Shown: positions 48,608 through 56,108 of the stretch, in pieces | Layout of the letters: each line of letters opens with the position of its first letter | Position numbering within the stretch: position 1 is the first letter of the stretch | From: Oscillatoriales cyanobacterium | Lineage (GTDB): Bacteria > Cyanobacteriota > Cyanobacteriia > Cyanobacteriales > Microcoleaceae | Reading direction: 5' to 3' | Length of the DNA: 64,000 nucleotides | Assembly (NCBI GenBank): GCA_004292955.1 | Contig: RDXX01000081.1 | Coordinates: 1 to 64,000, forward strand | Program-made: the position numbers and the translations under genes | Notes under the pieces: generated by a model | The model's input: only the letters and a program-made list of their open reading frames with translations | The model's database searches: none | What the model was told of the DNA's origin: nothing

Positions 48608-49275
48608 TTACAAGTGGTATCTCTCGGGTTGTCGGTTACAATCCTATGTCGCCGGTTATCCGACAAAACTTAGGCGATATCGGTCTCGCCAAGGTAGCGA
48701 ATTGCACGGATGAAGAAGTTCACGAAAGTTCGGTTAATAAGAAGAAGTGGCAGCAGCAAGCCCGACGCTCAAAGATTTATGTTGCGAATCAAAAGGCGAT
48801 TTTGGATTGCATCAAAAGGATCGAAGAGCTTGCGCTGGAGCTTCTTGAATACGGATTTGATACAGATGAAAAAATAACGGGGCTTGTTGCCAAGGGCATT
48901 GAAGGGGGAGCCAAATATAAGGCTGCGGTACTTTACCGCAAGGAGCAAGCAAGGCTTTCTGTACTCAAAACCGAGGCTCAATTTGCTGCCGACATGGGAT
49001 TCGCGCAAGCGAAGACAGGCGGAGAAATCGGCTTGATAGCCGATCGCTACGGCATTGATATCAAGTTTCTCCAAGCTGGCTTTAAAACTCAGTCGGCCGC
49101 CTTAGAACCACAGCTTAAAGCCAGTGCGGATGCCAAAAATCAAGAGGCGATCGCCCGCCAGCAGCAAGAAGCTTACTGGAAAGGCGAAACCACTACTTCT
49201 GGAGGCCAAAAAACTTTGGGTGGCGGCTTGTTTGGCTCGATTTCTAAATCTTTGGCTGGATGGTTTAAAGTATGA
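48604..49275 (+). CDS. Helical element protein
   Basis: A 223-aa protein, largely helical (RIEELALELLEYGFDTDEKI, AARLSVLKTEAQFA-like), with a Gly/Ser-rich end and a C-terminal amphipathic segment (FGSISKSLAGWFKV). It overlaps its neighbours by 4 bp at both ends and precedes two membrane proteins, so it may assist their assembly. Family unknown. Confidence 0.6.
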   Translation: MITSGISRVVGYNPMSPVIRQNLGDIGLAKVANCTDEEVHESSVNKKKWQQQARRSKIYVANQKAILDCIKRIEELALELLEYGFDTDEKITGLVAKGIEGGAKYKAAVLYRKEQARLSVLKTEAQFAADMGFAQAKTGGEIGLIADRYGIDIKFLQAGFKTQSAALEPQLKASADAKNQEAIARQQQEAYWKGETTTSGGQKTLGGGLFGSISKSLAGWFKV

Positions 49276-49472
49276 AGTTTCCATTTTTTAGAGATCGCGA
49301 TCGCGAAAAGCTTGAGGCTTATCGCAGAGTCTTGGAAGCTTACGCTGACCCAAATAACTGGTCAAATGTCAGTTGTTTTGGACACATTAAACGCCGACGG
49401 TGGTGCGGTGGCAACGACGGCATGGATTTAGCTAAAAAAGTATTGGAGCAAGATGATGGACGGAACTCTTGA
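49272..49472 (+). CDS. 66-aa hypothetical protein
   Basis: A basic protein (FRDRDREKLEAYRRVLEAYA) with two Cys residues. It overlaps the previous gene by 4 bp and the membrane protein gene by 20 bp. Family unknown. Confidence 0.55.
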   Translation: MKFPFFRDRDREKLEAYRRVLEAYADPNNWSNVSCFGHIKRRRWCGGNDGMDLAKKVLEQDDGRNS

Positions 49473-49914
49473 AGGGTACGCAGCTTACGAGGACTGGGAG
49501 GCTCAGCAACCGAAACCACAAGTTGCCGAGCCGGGAGAAAAGCGGATCGCATTTTCTCGGAATGCTTACAGAGTAGCTCATTTTGGCTTGATAGCCAGTG
49601 GCACTGCATCCGCGGTACTTATTTTTAGAATGATTCCCTGGTTGTCGTTTGGCAGTTTTGCTATCCGAATAATTGCGACCGCGGTGGTTGGCAAGGAGGC
49701 TCTTTTTGGCGCGGACGACGATCGTCCTGGATATCAGGCGGCTGCCACCGCGATCGCTCTCGGCTCTGCGGCTGGTGAGTGGGATGCAATTTTGGCAATC
49801 TTTGGTGCTGTTGGTGACTTCCTCTCTTTGTACGGGGGGTCGATCGTGGTTGGGTTGTTGATGGTGTGTGTCCTTGTGGCGTGGCTGTGGGGAGGTCGCA
49901 ATGTCTCGACTTAA
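49453..49914 (+). CDS. Integral membrane protein
   Basis: A 153-aa protein with an acidic N-terminal 45 residues and three or four transmembrane helices (FGLIASGTASAVLIF, FAIRIIATAVVG, then IVVGLLMVCVLVAWLW). It overlaps the ATPase gene, so the two are likely partners in one membrane complex. Family unknown. Confidence 0.7.
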   Translation: MMDGTLEGYAAYEDWEAQQPKPQVAEPGEKRIAFSRNAYRVAHFGLIASGTASAVLIFRMIPWLSFGSFAIRIIATAVVGKEALFGADDDRPGYQAAATAIALGSAAGEWDAILAIFGAVGDFLSLYGGSIVVGLLMVCVLVAWLWGGRNVST

Positions 49915-51529
49915 GATTTCACTTGCTCTGCTTGCTGGTTGCGCTGGCTTTGTTCTTGCCGGCGCAAGCCTTCCGGTTGACACCCAACTAACGATTCGCA
50001 CCAAACTTGGCAAGCGAACTTATCCTCACTGGTTAGTCCAGCCCGATAGCAAGATTGTCAAAACTGAGGGCGCTTCCGGCTTGATTCGGCTGCTTGGTGG
50101 GTTAGCTAGCTTCGCTAGCTTTGGGGCTGCTCTACACTTCGCTGGCAGTGACGAACGCGAACAGCGGCTATTTTGGGCTGGACAGGTTGCCAGCGACGAT
50201 ATCCAGCAAAAAGAAAATCAGACAACGGCCGAAATCGGTGCAGGGGTTCGCCTCAAAAAATTACAACTTGAGGCGCAGGCAGATATCGATCTTTTTACTT
50301 TGCAGCTTCAGCAAAAATTCAAGGAGGCGATCGGATTTACTCCAGTGCCATCCCAGCCAGCGTTACCTCACGGTAAGCCGGGAACACTGGATGACATTAC
50401 AAATCCAGGTGACAAAATTGATGTCGGAGAACAAGTTAAAAGTGCGATCGAACCCGGTGATTCCCTGACTCAATCTTTGCTGAAAAGCCAAATCAGTAGC
50501 GCAGTTTTTGCAGGGTTTTTGAAGCTTATTGGAACCCCTGGATCGGGAAAGACTACTCTAACGAGCGCGTTGATTCGTTGTCGCATCAGTCGAGGACATC
50601 GATTGATAATTATAAACTCCCACAAGCGTAAATCAATGTACCGAGGAATTGAAAAATTCCTCATCAAAGGGACGAAGATTTACGGTATTGGTTTGGGTGA
50701 CAAGGAACGGGCGAAAAGCTTGCTGGATGGCTTGAATAAAATTCTTGAGATTTTATCCAAGCGATACGATGAATATCAGAATGATGATGAGGGAACTTAC
50801 CATCATTTTCCTATCACCTTACTCCTTGAGGAGATAGGTGAGTGGCAGCCTCTTTTGGCTTTAATCTTGCCGCCTACTGAGGTTGAAAATATCTTGCAAA
50901 CTTTTTGGCTAAAGCTTTTTATAGCGGCCAGGAAGGGAAAGGTTTTTCCTCTTGTTACAGCTCAGACTGATACTCAGGCAATGTTCAAGGCGAAAAATTT
51001 GTCGGAATTGTTTAAACAGTCCGGTGCTATTACCTTGTTGCTGACCGCCGTACCAGATAAGGACTCTGAAGACGGGTGGAAGCCTTCGGGGCAAGGCAAA
51101 CTTAAATCACCCAATTCTGTACCAATTGATGTTTCTATTCCTGATGCACGATCGCTGATTGACGATGTGGATCATTTTGGGGATTGCGAAATATTTCTCG
51201 AATCATTTGCTACAGATTATCCCACTGAGTCAGTGGTGGAGATTCCACCAGTCTCCACCACCTCTCCACCGCCTCTCCACCAACCTATTCACCACCTGGA
51301 ATCCTTGCTGCACCGGAAATACAACGCAGTCAACCCGATTCCGGAAAATTGGGAGTTTCCTGATCCAACGCAGTCATTGACCCCCGAAGTGCGTGCGGTG
51401 GTGGTTGCCTGTAAGCGTAGCGGACTATCTCAGAATGCTGCTATTTTGGCGATATGGGGGGTTGCTAAATCTGGTAGCGATAAGCGCTACGAGTCTGCTA
51501 GAAATCACTATCAATCCGTAGTTATTTAG
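49901..51529 (+). CDS. Membrane-anchored P-loop ATPase (FtsK/HerA-like, possible DNA packaging or export motor)
   Basis: A 542-aa protein from ATG 49901 behind GAGG, overlapping the previous gene; an ATG at 49868 is less likely. Two N-terminal helices (ISLALLAGCAGFVLAGASL and RLLGGLASFASFGAAL) anchor it. A coiled stretch follows, then Walker A GTPGSGKTT at 211-219, Walker B FPITLLLEEIGEW, and a sensor region PLVTAQTDTQAMF. A His/Pro-rich linker leads to a C-terminal helical domain (SGLSQNAAILAIWGVAKSG). The plan suits a DNA pump, as in membrane-containing viruses or transfer systems. No relaxase accompanies it. Confidence 0.75.
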   Translation: MSRLKISLALLAGCAGFVLAGASLPVDTQLTIRTKLGKRTYPHWLVQPDSKIVKTEGASGLIRLLGGLASFASFGAALHFAGSDEREQRLFWAGQVASDDIQQKENQTTAEIGAGVRLKKLQLEAQADIDLFTLQLQQKFKEAIGFTPVPSQPALPHGKPGTLDDITNPGDKIDVGEQVKSAIEPGDSLTQSLLKSQISSAVFAGFLKLIGTPGSGKTTLTSALIRCRISRGHRLIIINSHKRKSMYRGIEKFLIKGTKIYGIGLGDKERAKSLLDGLNKILEILSKRYDEYQNDDEGTYHHFPITLLLEEIGEWQPLLALILPPTEVENILQTFWLKLFIAARKGKVFPLVTAQTDTQAMFKAKNLSELFKQSGAITLLLTAVPDKDSEDGWKPSGQGKLKSPNSVPIDVSIPDARSLIDDVDHFGDCEIFLESFATDYPTESVVEIPPVSTTSPPPLHQPIHHLESLLHRKYNAVNPIPENWEFPDPTQSLTPEVRAVVVACKRSGLSQNAAILAIWGVAKSGSDKRYESARNHYQSVVI

Positions 51530-51544
51530 GGAGGCAAATAACAA

Positions 51545-51718
51545 ATGGAAGAAGGGTCGTTGACAAAAGATATTCAATGCCCGCAATGTGGATCGGTGGA
51601 TATTAAGTTCGACAAAGATTATGGATTTTACACCTGTAATGCTTGTGATCATGCTTGGGCTTATTCCAAGGATGACCCAGATTTTGATGAGCTTGATGAA
51701 GATATTGACTTAAATTAA
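51545..51718 (+). CDS. 57-aa zinc-ribbon protein
   Basis: It starts at ATG 51545, 15 bp after the ATPase stop, and ends at TAA 51718. CPQCGSVDIKFDKDYGFYTC then NACDHAW form a four-Cys zinc ribbon, followed by an acidic tail (DPDFDELDEDIDLN). Transcription-factor-like ribbons of this size often modulate RNA polymerase. It is too small to be noticed by length cut-offs. Confidence 0.75.
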   Translation: MEEGSLTKDIQCPQCGSVDIKFDKDYGFYTCNACDHAWAYSKDDPDFDELDEDIDLN

Positions 51719-51751
51719 CAGCGTAATTGCAAGGTCGCTCCTTGTTTCTTT

Positions 51752-52504
51752 ATGTTTGAGCGAAAGTTGAAATGGGGTATCCAAAGATATTTGAACCCGG
51801 TCACGACGAGGGGTTCAAGGAGTTCAGCCAAAACAATGATTATGAGATTGCTGAATGATGCGTCTGCAACAGATTTAATGTTGGTTCCTGGAATTCTGAA
51901 AGAATTTGAGGAGTTGCCTGCATGGCTTAAATTGCGATTCCAAAAAGGTTCCCTTTATCAAGACGAGGATCGAGTTTTTGGGTGGTGTAGGGATGATCAA
52001 ATTCAGGCAGTTGAGTTGCCTGTGTACTTGGATATGTTTTCTTACGACAATGGAAATGAGAATCGCATTGTTAAATATATTAGGGTTGGTGTATCAGACG
52101 AAGAAGGTTTTGCCCCCGCTATTGATTTACCTTTTGATGGAGTTCGTGTTGAAGTCCCTGTTGCCCCTGGTTATGATTTTGACTATACTTTTTTCACCAT
52201 GTGGGAGCACGGCTGGGCGTCACCTTGCGAAATTCAATGGAGCTGGTTTGAGAGACCTCGTTGCTCGGATCTAGATGGGTATGTGGTAGAACGATCGATC
52301 ATTCCTCATGGCTTTTGGAAAGCTTGGGAATGGTATCCAGATTGCTGGCGGGATTACTACGACAAACGTCCTGAGCTTTTTGAGGATGCTGAGTGGTGGG
52401 GTACCCCGATGCCGATTCGTCACGAGCCACCGAATGACCCCTATGCAGCGGTACTGGGTGGAGCAAATAAGCACGACGTTGAAATATTTTTTCTTGACTC
52501 TTGA
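51752..52504 (+). CDS. Trp-rich hypothetical protein
   Basis: A 250-aa protein with a basic N-terminus and many Trp/Tyr/Asp residues (FFTMWEHGWASPCEIQWSWF, FWKAWEWYPDCWRDYYDKR). No family is recognised. It is the last gene before attR and ends 77 bp inside it, the usual place for cargo. After excision it would lie upstream of the integrase gene in the same direction, across attP. Confidence 0.6.
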   Translation: MFERKLKWGIQRYLNPVTTRGSRSSAKTMIMRLLNDASATDLMLVPGILKEFEELPAWLKLRFQKGSLYQDEDRVFGWCRDDQIQAVELPVYLDMFSYDNGNENRIVKYIRVGVSDEEGFAPAIDLPFDGVRVEVPVAPGYDFDYTFFTMWEHGWASPCEIQWSWFERPRCSDLDGYVVERSIIPHGFWKAWEWYPDCWRDYYDKRPELFEDAEWWGTPMPIRHEPPNDPYAAVLGGANKHDVEIFFLDS

Positions 52505-52581
52505 CTTTTCGGTCAGGGTGAGATAGATTTTTTGTTGTGCAGGGACAGTTGAAAGCAGGCGAACACTTGATCTGGAAGTGT

Positions 52582-52635
52582 CGCCCTGTCACGGCGGAAG
52601 TTGCGGGTTCGAGCCCCGTCTGTCCCGTTCTCTCG
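52582..52635 (+). repeat. attR: 54-bp attachment core with tRNA-Asp 3' remnant
   Basis: Identical to 25474-25527 over 54 bp. It holds the anticodon arm to the discriminator base of tRNA-Asp (through 52628) plus 7 bp, without the 5' half, so it is not a functional tRNA gene. It marks the right end of the element. Confidence 0.95.
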
Positions 52636-52685
52636 AAAGTTTAGGGTTGTAATAAACTTTTTTCTGGATTAAGCAGGAGGCAAAC

Positions 52686-53345
52686 ATGACTGCGACGCTC
52701 ATTCATCCCTCTCCAGAAAAAACCACACAACGGGTGGTACTATCTAGTATCAGTTGGCAGACTTACCAAAGCTTGTTAGCAGAAGCTGGAGACAACAGGT
52801 CTTCGCGGTTTTCATATTTTCAAGAAGTATTAGAAATTATCATGCCATCAGATTTGCATGAAACTGTTAATTGTTTGCTAAAACAGTTTGTGACTACTTT
52901 AAGCGATGAATTAAAGTTGAAACGTAAGGGATTTGGTTCGACAACTCTCAATCGTGAAGATTTAAAACAAGGTGCCGAACCAGATTCCTGTTTTTATATC
53001 CAAAATGTCGATCGCATTCGTGGCAGAAAAATTAACTTATCAATTGACCCGCCACCAGATTTAATCATTGAAGTCGATCTTACCAGTCCATCTACTAATC
53101 GCTTTAGTATTTACAAAAACCTGGGAGTTCCTGAAATTTGGAGATATCTCGGAGAGACTGTACAATTTTTTCAATTTCAGAACGGAGAATATGTAATCTG
53201 TGAATGTAGTGCCACTTTTCCGATTGTTTCTTCAGAAATAATCACTCAATTTTTGCAGATGGCCGAGACGGAGGATGATATGACTATAATTGACGCTTTG
53301 CGAGTATGGGTGAGGGAGCAGTTGCGATCGCCCGAAAATGAATAA
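52686..53345 (+). CDS. Uma2-family (DUF820) endonuclease-like protein
   Basis: A 219-aa protein of the PD-(D/E)XK-type Uma2 family, abundant in cyanobacteria. Visible motifs are FSYFQEVLEIIMPSDLHE, AEPDSCFYIQN, DPPPDLIIEVDLTSPST (catalytic acidic residues) and YKNLGVPEIWRY. It has no partner gene nearby and begins 50 bp after attR. Cellular role unknown. Confidence 0.9.
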   Translation: MTATLIHPSPEKTTQRVVLSSISWQTYQSLLAEAGDNRSSRFSYFQEVLEIIMPSDLHETVNCLLKQFVTTLSDELKLKRKGFGSTTLNREDLKQGAEPDSCFYIQNVDRIRGRKINLSIDPPPDLIIEVDLTSPSTNRFSIYKNLGVPEIWRYLGETVQFFQFQNGEYVICECSATFPIVSSEIITQFLQMAETEDDMTIIDALRVWVREQLRSPENE

Positions 53346-53391
53346 TACTTAACTTAATTTAACTAATTCCTTTCTCCCACGGACGATCGAC

Positions 53392-53601
53392 TCAAAGGTG
53401 TGGGATAATAAACGGTCGGAATATCTGATATGTCAAAACCAGGGCGATCGGCACTAGGATCGGAATAGCCACTAGCAGTCCCCATTTACCAAACTTAAGT
53501 TTTTGACCGTCCGATTTGAACAGGAAAGTCACAGCGACAATTCCCATGAGTACCCAAAGACCACCGAAGCCCATGAAGACTGTATATCCTGCGTCTTCCA
53601 T
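53392..53601 (-). CDS. Small two-helix membrane protein
   Basis: A 69-aa protein from ATG 53601 behind GGGGGA; a longer start at 53625 is possible. Two membrane helices (GFGGLWVLMGIVAVTFLF and WGLLVAIPILVPIALVLTY) are joined by a basic loop. Family unknown. Confidence 0.65.
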   Translation of the reverse strand: MEDAGYTVFMGFGGLWVLMGIVAVTFLFKSDGQKLKFGKWGLLVAIPILVPIALVLTYQIFRPFIIPHL

Positions 53602-53701
53602 TTTTCCCCCTGCTTTTAGTAGCAATCAATCTTTAATCTTAGTTGCAGTTTGTTTCTGTTGAAATCTGCAAATCGGTCGATCGCACTTACTCAATTTAAC
53701 T

Positions 53702-54217
53702 CTATTCCAACTTTGCCCGACAGCGACCTTCAATTTCGCACTCGATCCGCGCAGTTCGATCGCTCATAATACTTGCTAAGTCCGGTCTTCCCGTCAAAGG
53801 CAGCCGCCAATCAGCCCAAATTCCGTACAGCCAATTCGCGATCGCCCCAACAATCGGCAACTTAGTCACAGCATAGACCCAACCAATCCCCAAAATCTCG
53901 TAGATCCGCCGAAATACCTCAACATTTTTAATTGCCGTACCGTCGGGTAACACCGCGTGAATCCGGCCCATCGCCGTTTCGTAGTCGATTCCGCCGTGGG
54001 CTTGGGGGTTGTAGTCATCCTCCGCAATATCCACAAACGACACCAAACCTCGGCCCGCGTCCCGCTTTTTCAAGAAATTGACCTCCCGCACGCACAGCGG
54101 ACATTCACCGTCGTACAAAAGCTCAATCTGCCAAGATGGCTTAATTTCAACAGATTCGGGAAATTCAGTTTTAGCAGTAGACATAGGGAAATTTATTTTA
54201 ATGGCGATCGCACACAA
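53702..54217 (-). CDS. DCC-family thiol-disulfide oxidoreductase-like protein (DUF393)
   Basis: A 171-aa protein (or 160 aa from the ATG at 54184) with the family start ELLYDGECPLCVREVNFLKK, in which CPLC is the redox pair, followed by ISEVD-like FVDIAEDDYNPQAHG and RIHAVLPDGT. DCC proteins have a thioredoxin-like fold and probably reduce or exchange disulfides in the cytoplasm. The partner is unknown. Confidence 0.9.
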   Translation of the reverse strand: MCAIAIKINFPMSTAKTEFPESVEIKPSWQIELLYDGECPLCVREVNFLKKRDAGRGLVSFVDIAEDDYNPQAHGGIDYETAMGRIHAVLPDGTAIKNVEVFRRIYEILGIGWVYAVTKLPIVGAIANWLYGIWADWRLPLTGRPDLASIMSDRTARIECEIEGRCRAKLE

Positions 54218-54382
54218 ACATTTTACCTGAAGACGAGCGGAAAGCCGCTGACTTCAGGCTCAGGCATGGGGATGAACGCGGCCCAGACTTGAGTCGCAAG
54301 AGAAACGATTACCAGGCTGTTTCTCGCAGTCAAATTTATAAACTAGCACGCTTATTTTATCAAAAAATGATATCATAGATTC

Positions 54383-55525
54383 ATGTTAACAGTAACTCAC
54401 GAGTACAAACTTCGACCTAATAAACACCAAGTCGAAATATTTGAGACTTGGTTAAACGTTTGTCGTCAGGTATATAACTATGCCTTGAGAGAACGGAAGG
54501 ATTGGGTAAATTCTCGCAAGTCTCCTGTTAATGCTTGTTCGATAGTTGGTGAATATATCATCTCACCAGACACACCTAGACCTACCTATGCTAGTCAGTG
54601 TAAAAATCTAGCAAGAGCTAAGAAGATTTATTCCGAATTAAAGGTTCCGCATTCGCAAGTGTTGCAGCAAACATTAAAGGTGTTAGAATCGGCATTTGTG
54701 GCAATGTGGGATCGAGGACATGGTTTTCCACGCTTTAAAAAAAGGCTGCGCTCGTTTGTGTTTCCGGCTGTCAAAGATGCAGCAGTGGAGAATGGACGGG
54801 TTAATCTGCCAAAAATTGGTTGGGTCAGGTTGAAGATGTCTAGGCCTGTACCAGAGGGTTTTCTCCTGGCGCAAATTAGAGTAGTTAAAAAGGCTTCTGG
54901 TTATTTTGTAATGCTGACTTATCGGTTAGCGGTAAATATACCGGACATTCTCCCGTCGGGACATCCTCTAGGTGTGGATATCGGACTAGATAAATACTTG
55001 GCAACCTCTGATGGAGAATTGGTAAATCGACCGAGATTCTTTAATGCACTTCACCGCGAGTTGAAATTACTGCAACGAAGATTAAAGCATAAGAGAAAAG
55101 GGTCTAATAACTGGCTAAAGCTTCAAAGAAAAATTGCTCAAATTTATCAAAGAATTAGCGATACTCGAAAGGATTGGCATTATAAATTAGCTCATCGGCT
55201 GTGCGACCAAGCGTCCATGATATTTGTTGAAAATATCAATTTTAAGGCTTGGGCTAAGGGGTTGTTTGGTAAACATACTTTAGATGCAGCTTATGGTCAA
55301 TTTTTTTCCATCCTGTCTCATGTGTGCTGGAAGCGTGGGGTGTATTTTGCCCAAGTAGACAAGAACTATACCAGTCAAACCTGCCCTAATTGTGGAACCT
55401 TGACTGGTAAGAAAAGCCTAGATGTCAGGGTTCATTCTTGCCCTGAATGTGGGTATAGCGGATCAAGCGAAAGATTCGCGGACGTTGTTGGGAAGAGAGC
55501 CCTCTTGGTTTCAGTGGTTATATAA
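54383..55525 (+). pseudogene. tnpB: TnpB RNA-guided nuclease, damaged at the C-terminus
   Basis: The frame reads as TnpB from residue 1 (HEYKLRPNKHQVEIFETWLN). The RuvC-I Asp is in HPLGVDIGLDKYLATSDGE, the RuvC-II Glu in MIFVENINFKAWAKG, and zinc-finger pairs are in TCPNCG and CPECGY. The RuvC-III part, normally a DRD-type motif right after CPECGY, is replaced by SGSSERFADVVG and a short unrelated end. A small deletion with a frame change explains this. Without the third catalytic Asp the nuclease should be dead. Target-site binding might remain. Confidence 0.8.
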
Positions 55526-55685
55526 CCTGTCAGTCATACCTCACCTTTTTGACAGGTGATTAGAAATCGAGGTATCCTTGCGGTTGGACAGCCCGTGAGT
55601 CAAATTGCTTCGGGAGGCGTACTGTCGGGAGTCCATAGGAATATCGGGCTAGATAAGGAATAGAAATTAAATAACTTAAGCAAAT

Positions 55686-55742
55686 TTGTGGGATGGGCGT
55701 CCCGCCCGTGCAGAAAGGACGGGCGGGACGCCCATCCCACAA
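55686..55742. repeat. 24-bp-stem palindrome (TGTGGGATGGGCGTCCC)
   Basis: TTGTGGGATGGGCGTCCCGC and on at 55686-55709 pairs perfectly with 55719-55742 across a 9-nt loop. The unit sits inside the 3' region of the tnpB element. It is a separate small repeat that inserted there. Confidence 0.9.
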
Positions 55743-55802
55743 CAATCATCGAGCTGCCTTTGAGAGAAGAATCCCCCCGATTCATCGGTGGGGAGTGTCA
55801 AA

Positions 55803-56108
55803 AGAATTAATAATTATCGATCGCGCCGACCGCATCCCTGCCGCAGTTATTCCTGCTTTAAAAAATAGGCCCAAAGGTCAATCCAGTCTTGGGCGCCGAC
55901 AATGCTAATATCGTCAAGATGCCGTCTGCTCAAAAAGCCCGAGACTTTCGCCCGATCGCTAATTAGCCTATTTATCGAGCAATTCCAGGCAAACCAACTG
56001 GCAAACACAATTTTTAAGGCGGCAACAAAATATAATAAAATTTGTAGTCACAGCCACAGCAAATCCCCCAACCAGTAAATTGCCCCCAATCTAAAAGCAA
56101 AAAGATAA
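55803..56108. other. Intergenic region upstream of gltX
   Basis: No gene is visible. A stop-free stretch around 55803-55905 (IIIDRADRIPAAVIPAL-like) may be a decayed coding fragment but has no start or family match. The gltX promoter must lie in the last 150 bp. Confidence 0.35.

Larger units (their letters stand above)
25474..52635 (+). mobile_element. 27.1-kb integrative element in tRNA-Asp
   Basis: The limits are set by the perfect 54-bp direct repeats. The integrase lies just inside attL. The content falls into four blocks: leftward structural/lysis-like genes (26.7-31.0 kb), rightward small beta-rich proteins plus a 796-aa repeat protein (31.4-38.0 kb), a leftward replication block with PrimPol (38.3-43.9 kb), and rightward genes with an XRE regulator, a membrane ATPase and zinc-ribbon protein (44.4-52.5 kb). 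I find no terminase, portal, tail tape measure, relaxase or pilus genes. Genes overlap tightly as in viruses. A tailless temperate virus or a satellite that borrows capsids or vesicles are the main options. Confidence 0.9.
54218..55802 (+). mobile_element. IS200/IS605-type element with tnpB only, decayed
   Basis: A tnpB-like gene lies between an imperfect hairpin (CCTGAAG..CTTCAGG at 54222-54258) and an end of the type GAATCCCCCCGATTCATCGG then GGGGAGTGTCAA at 55770-55801, which is typical of this IS group in cyanobacteria. No tnpA is present. The region after tnpB, where the guide (omega) RNA would lie, is interrupted by a 57-bp palindrome at 55686-55742. Exact ends are approximate. Confidence 0.65.

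Noticed and set aside
52582-52628. Second tRNA-Asp gene
   Set aside because: Only the anticodon arm to 3' end is present; the 5' half and D-arm are missing, so it is the att remnant.
25474-52635. Interpretation as an integrative conjugative element
   Set aside because: The P-loop ATPase could be a coupling protein, but no relaxase, VirB4-like ATPase or pilus genes are visible.
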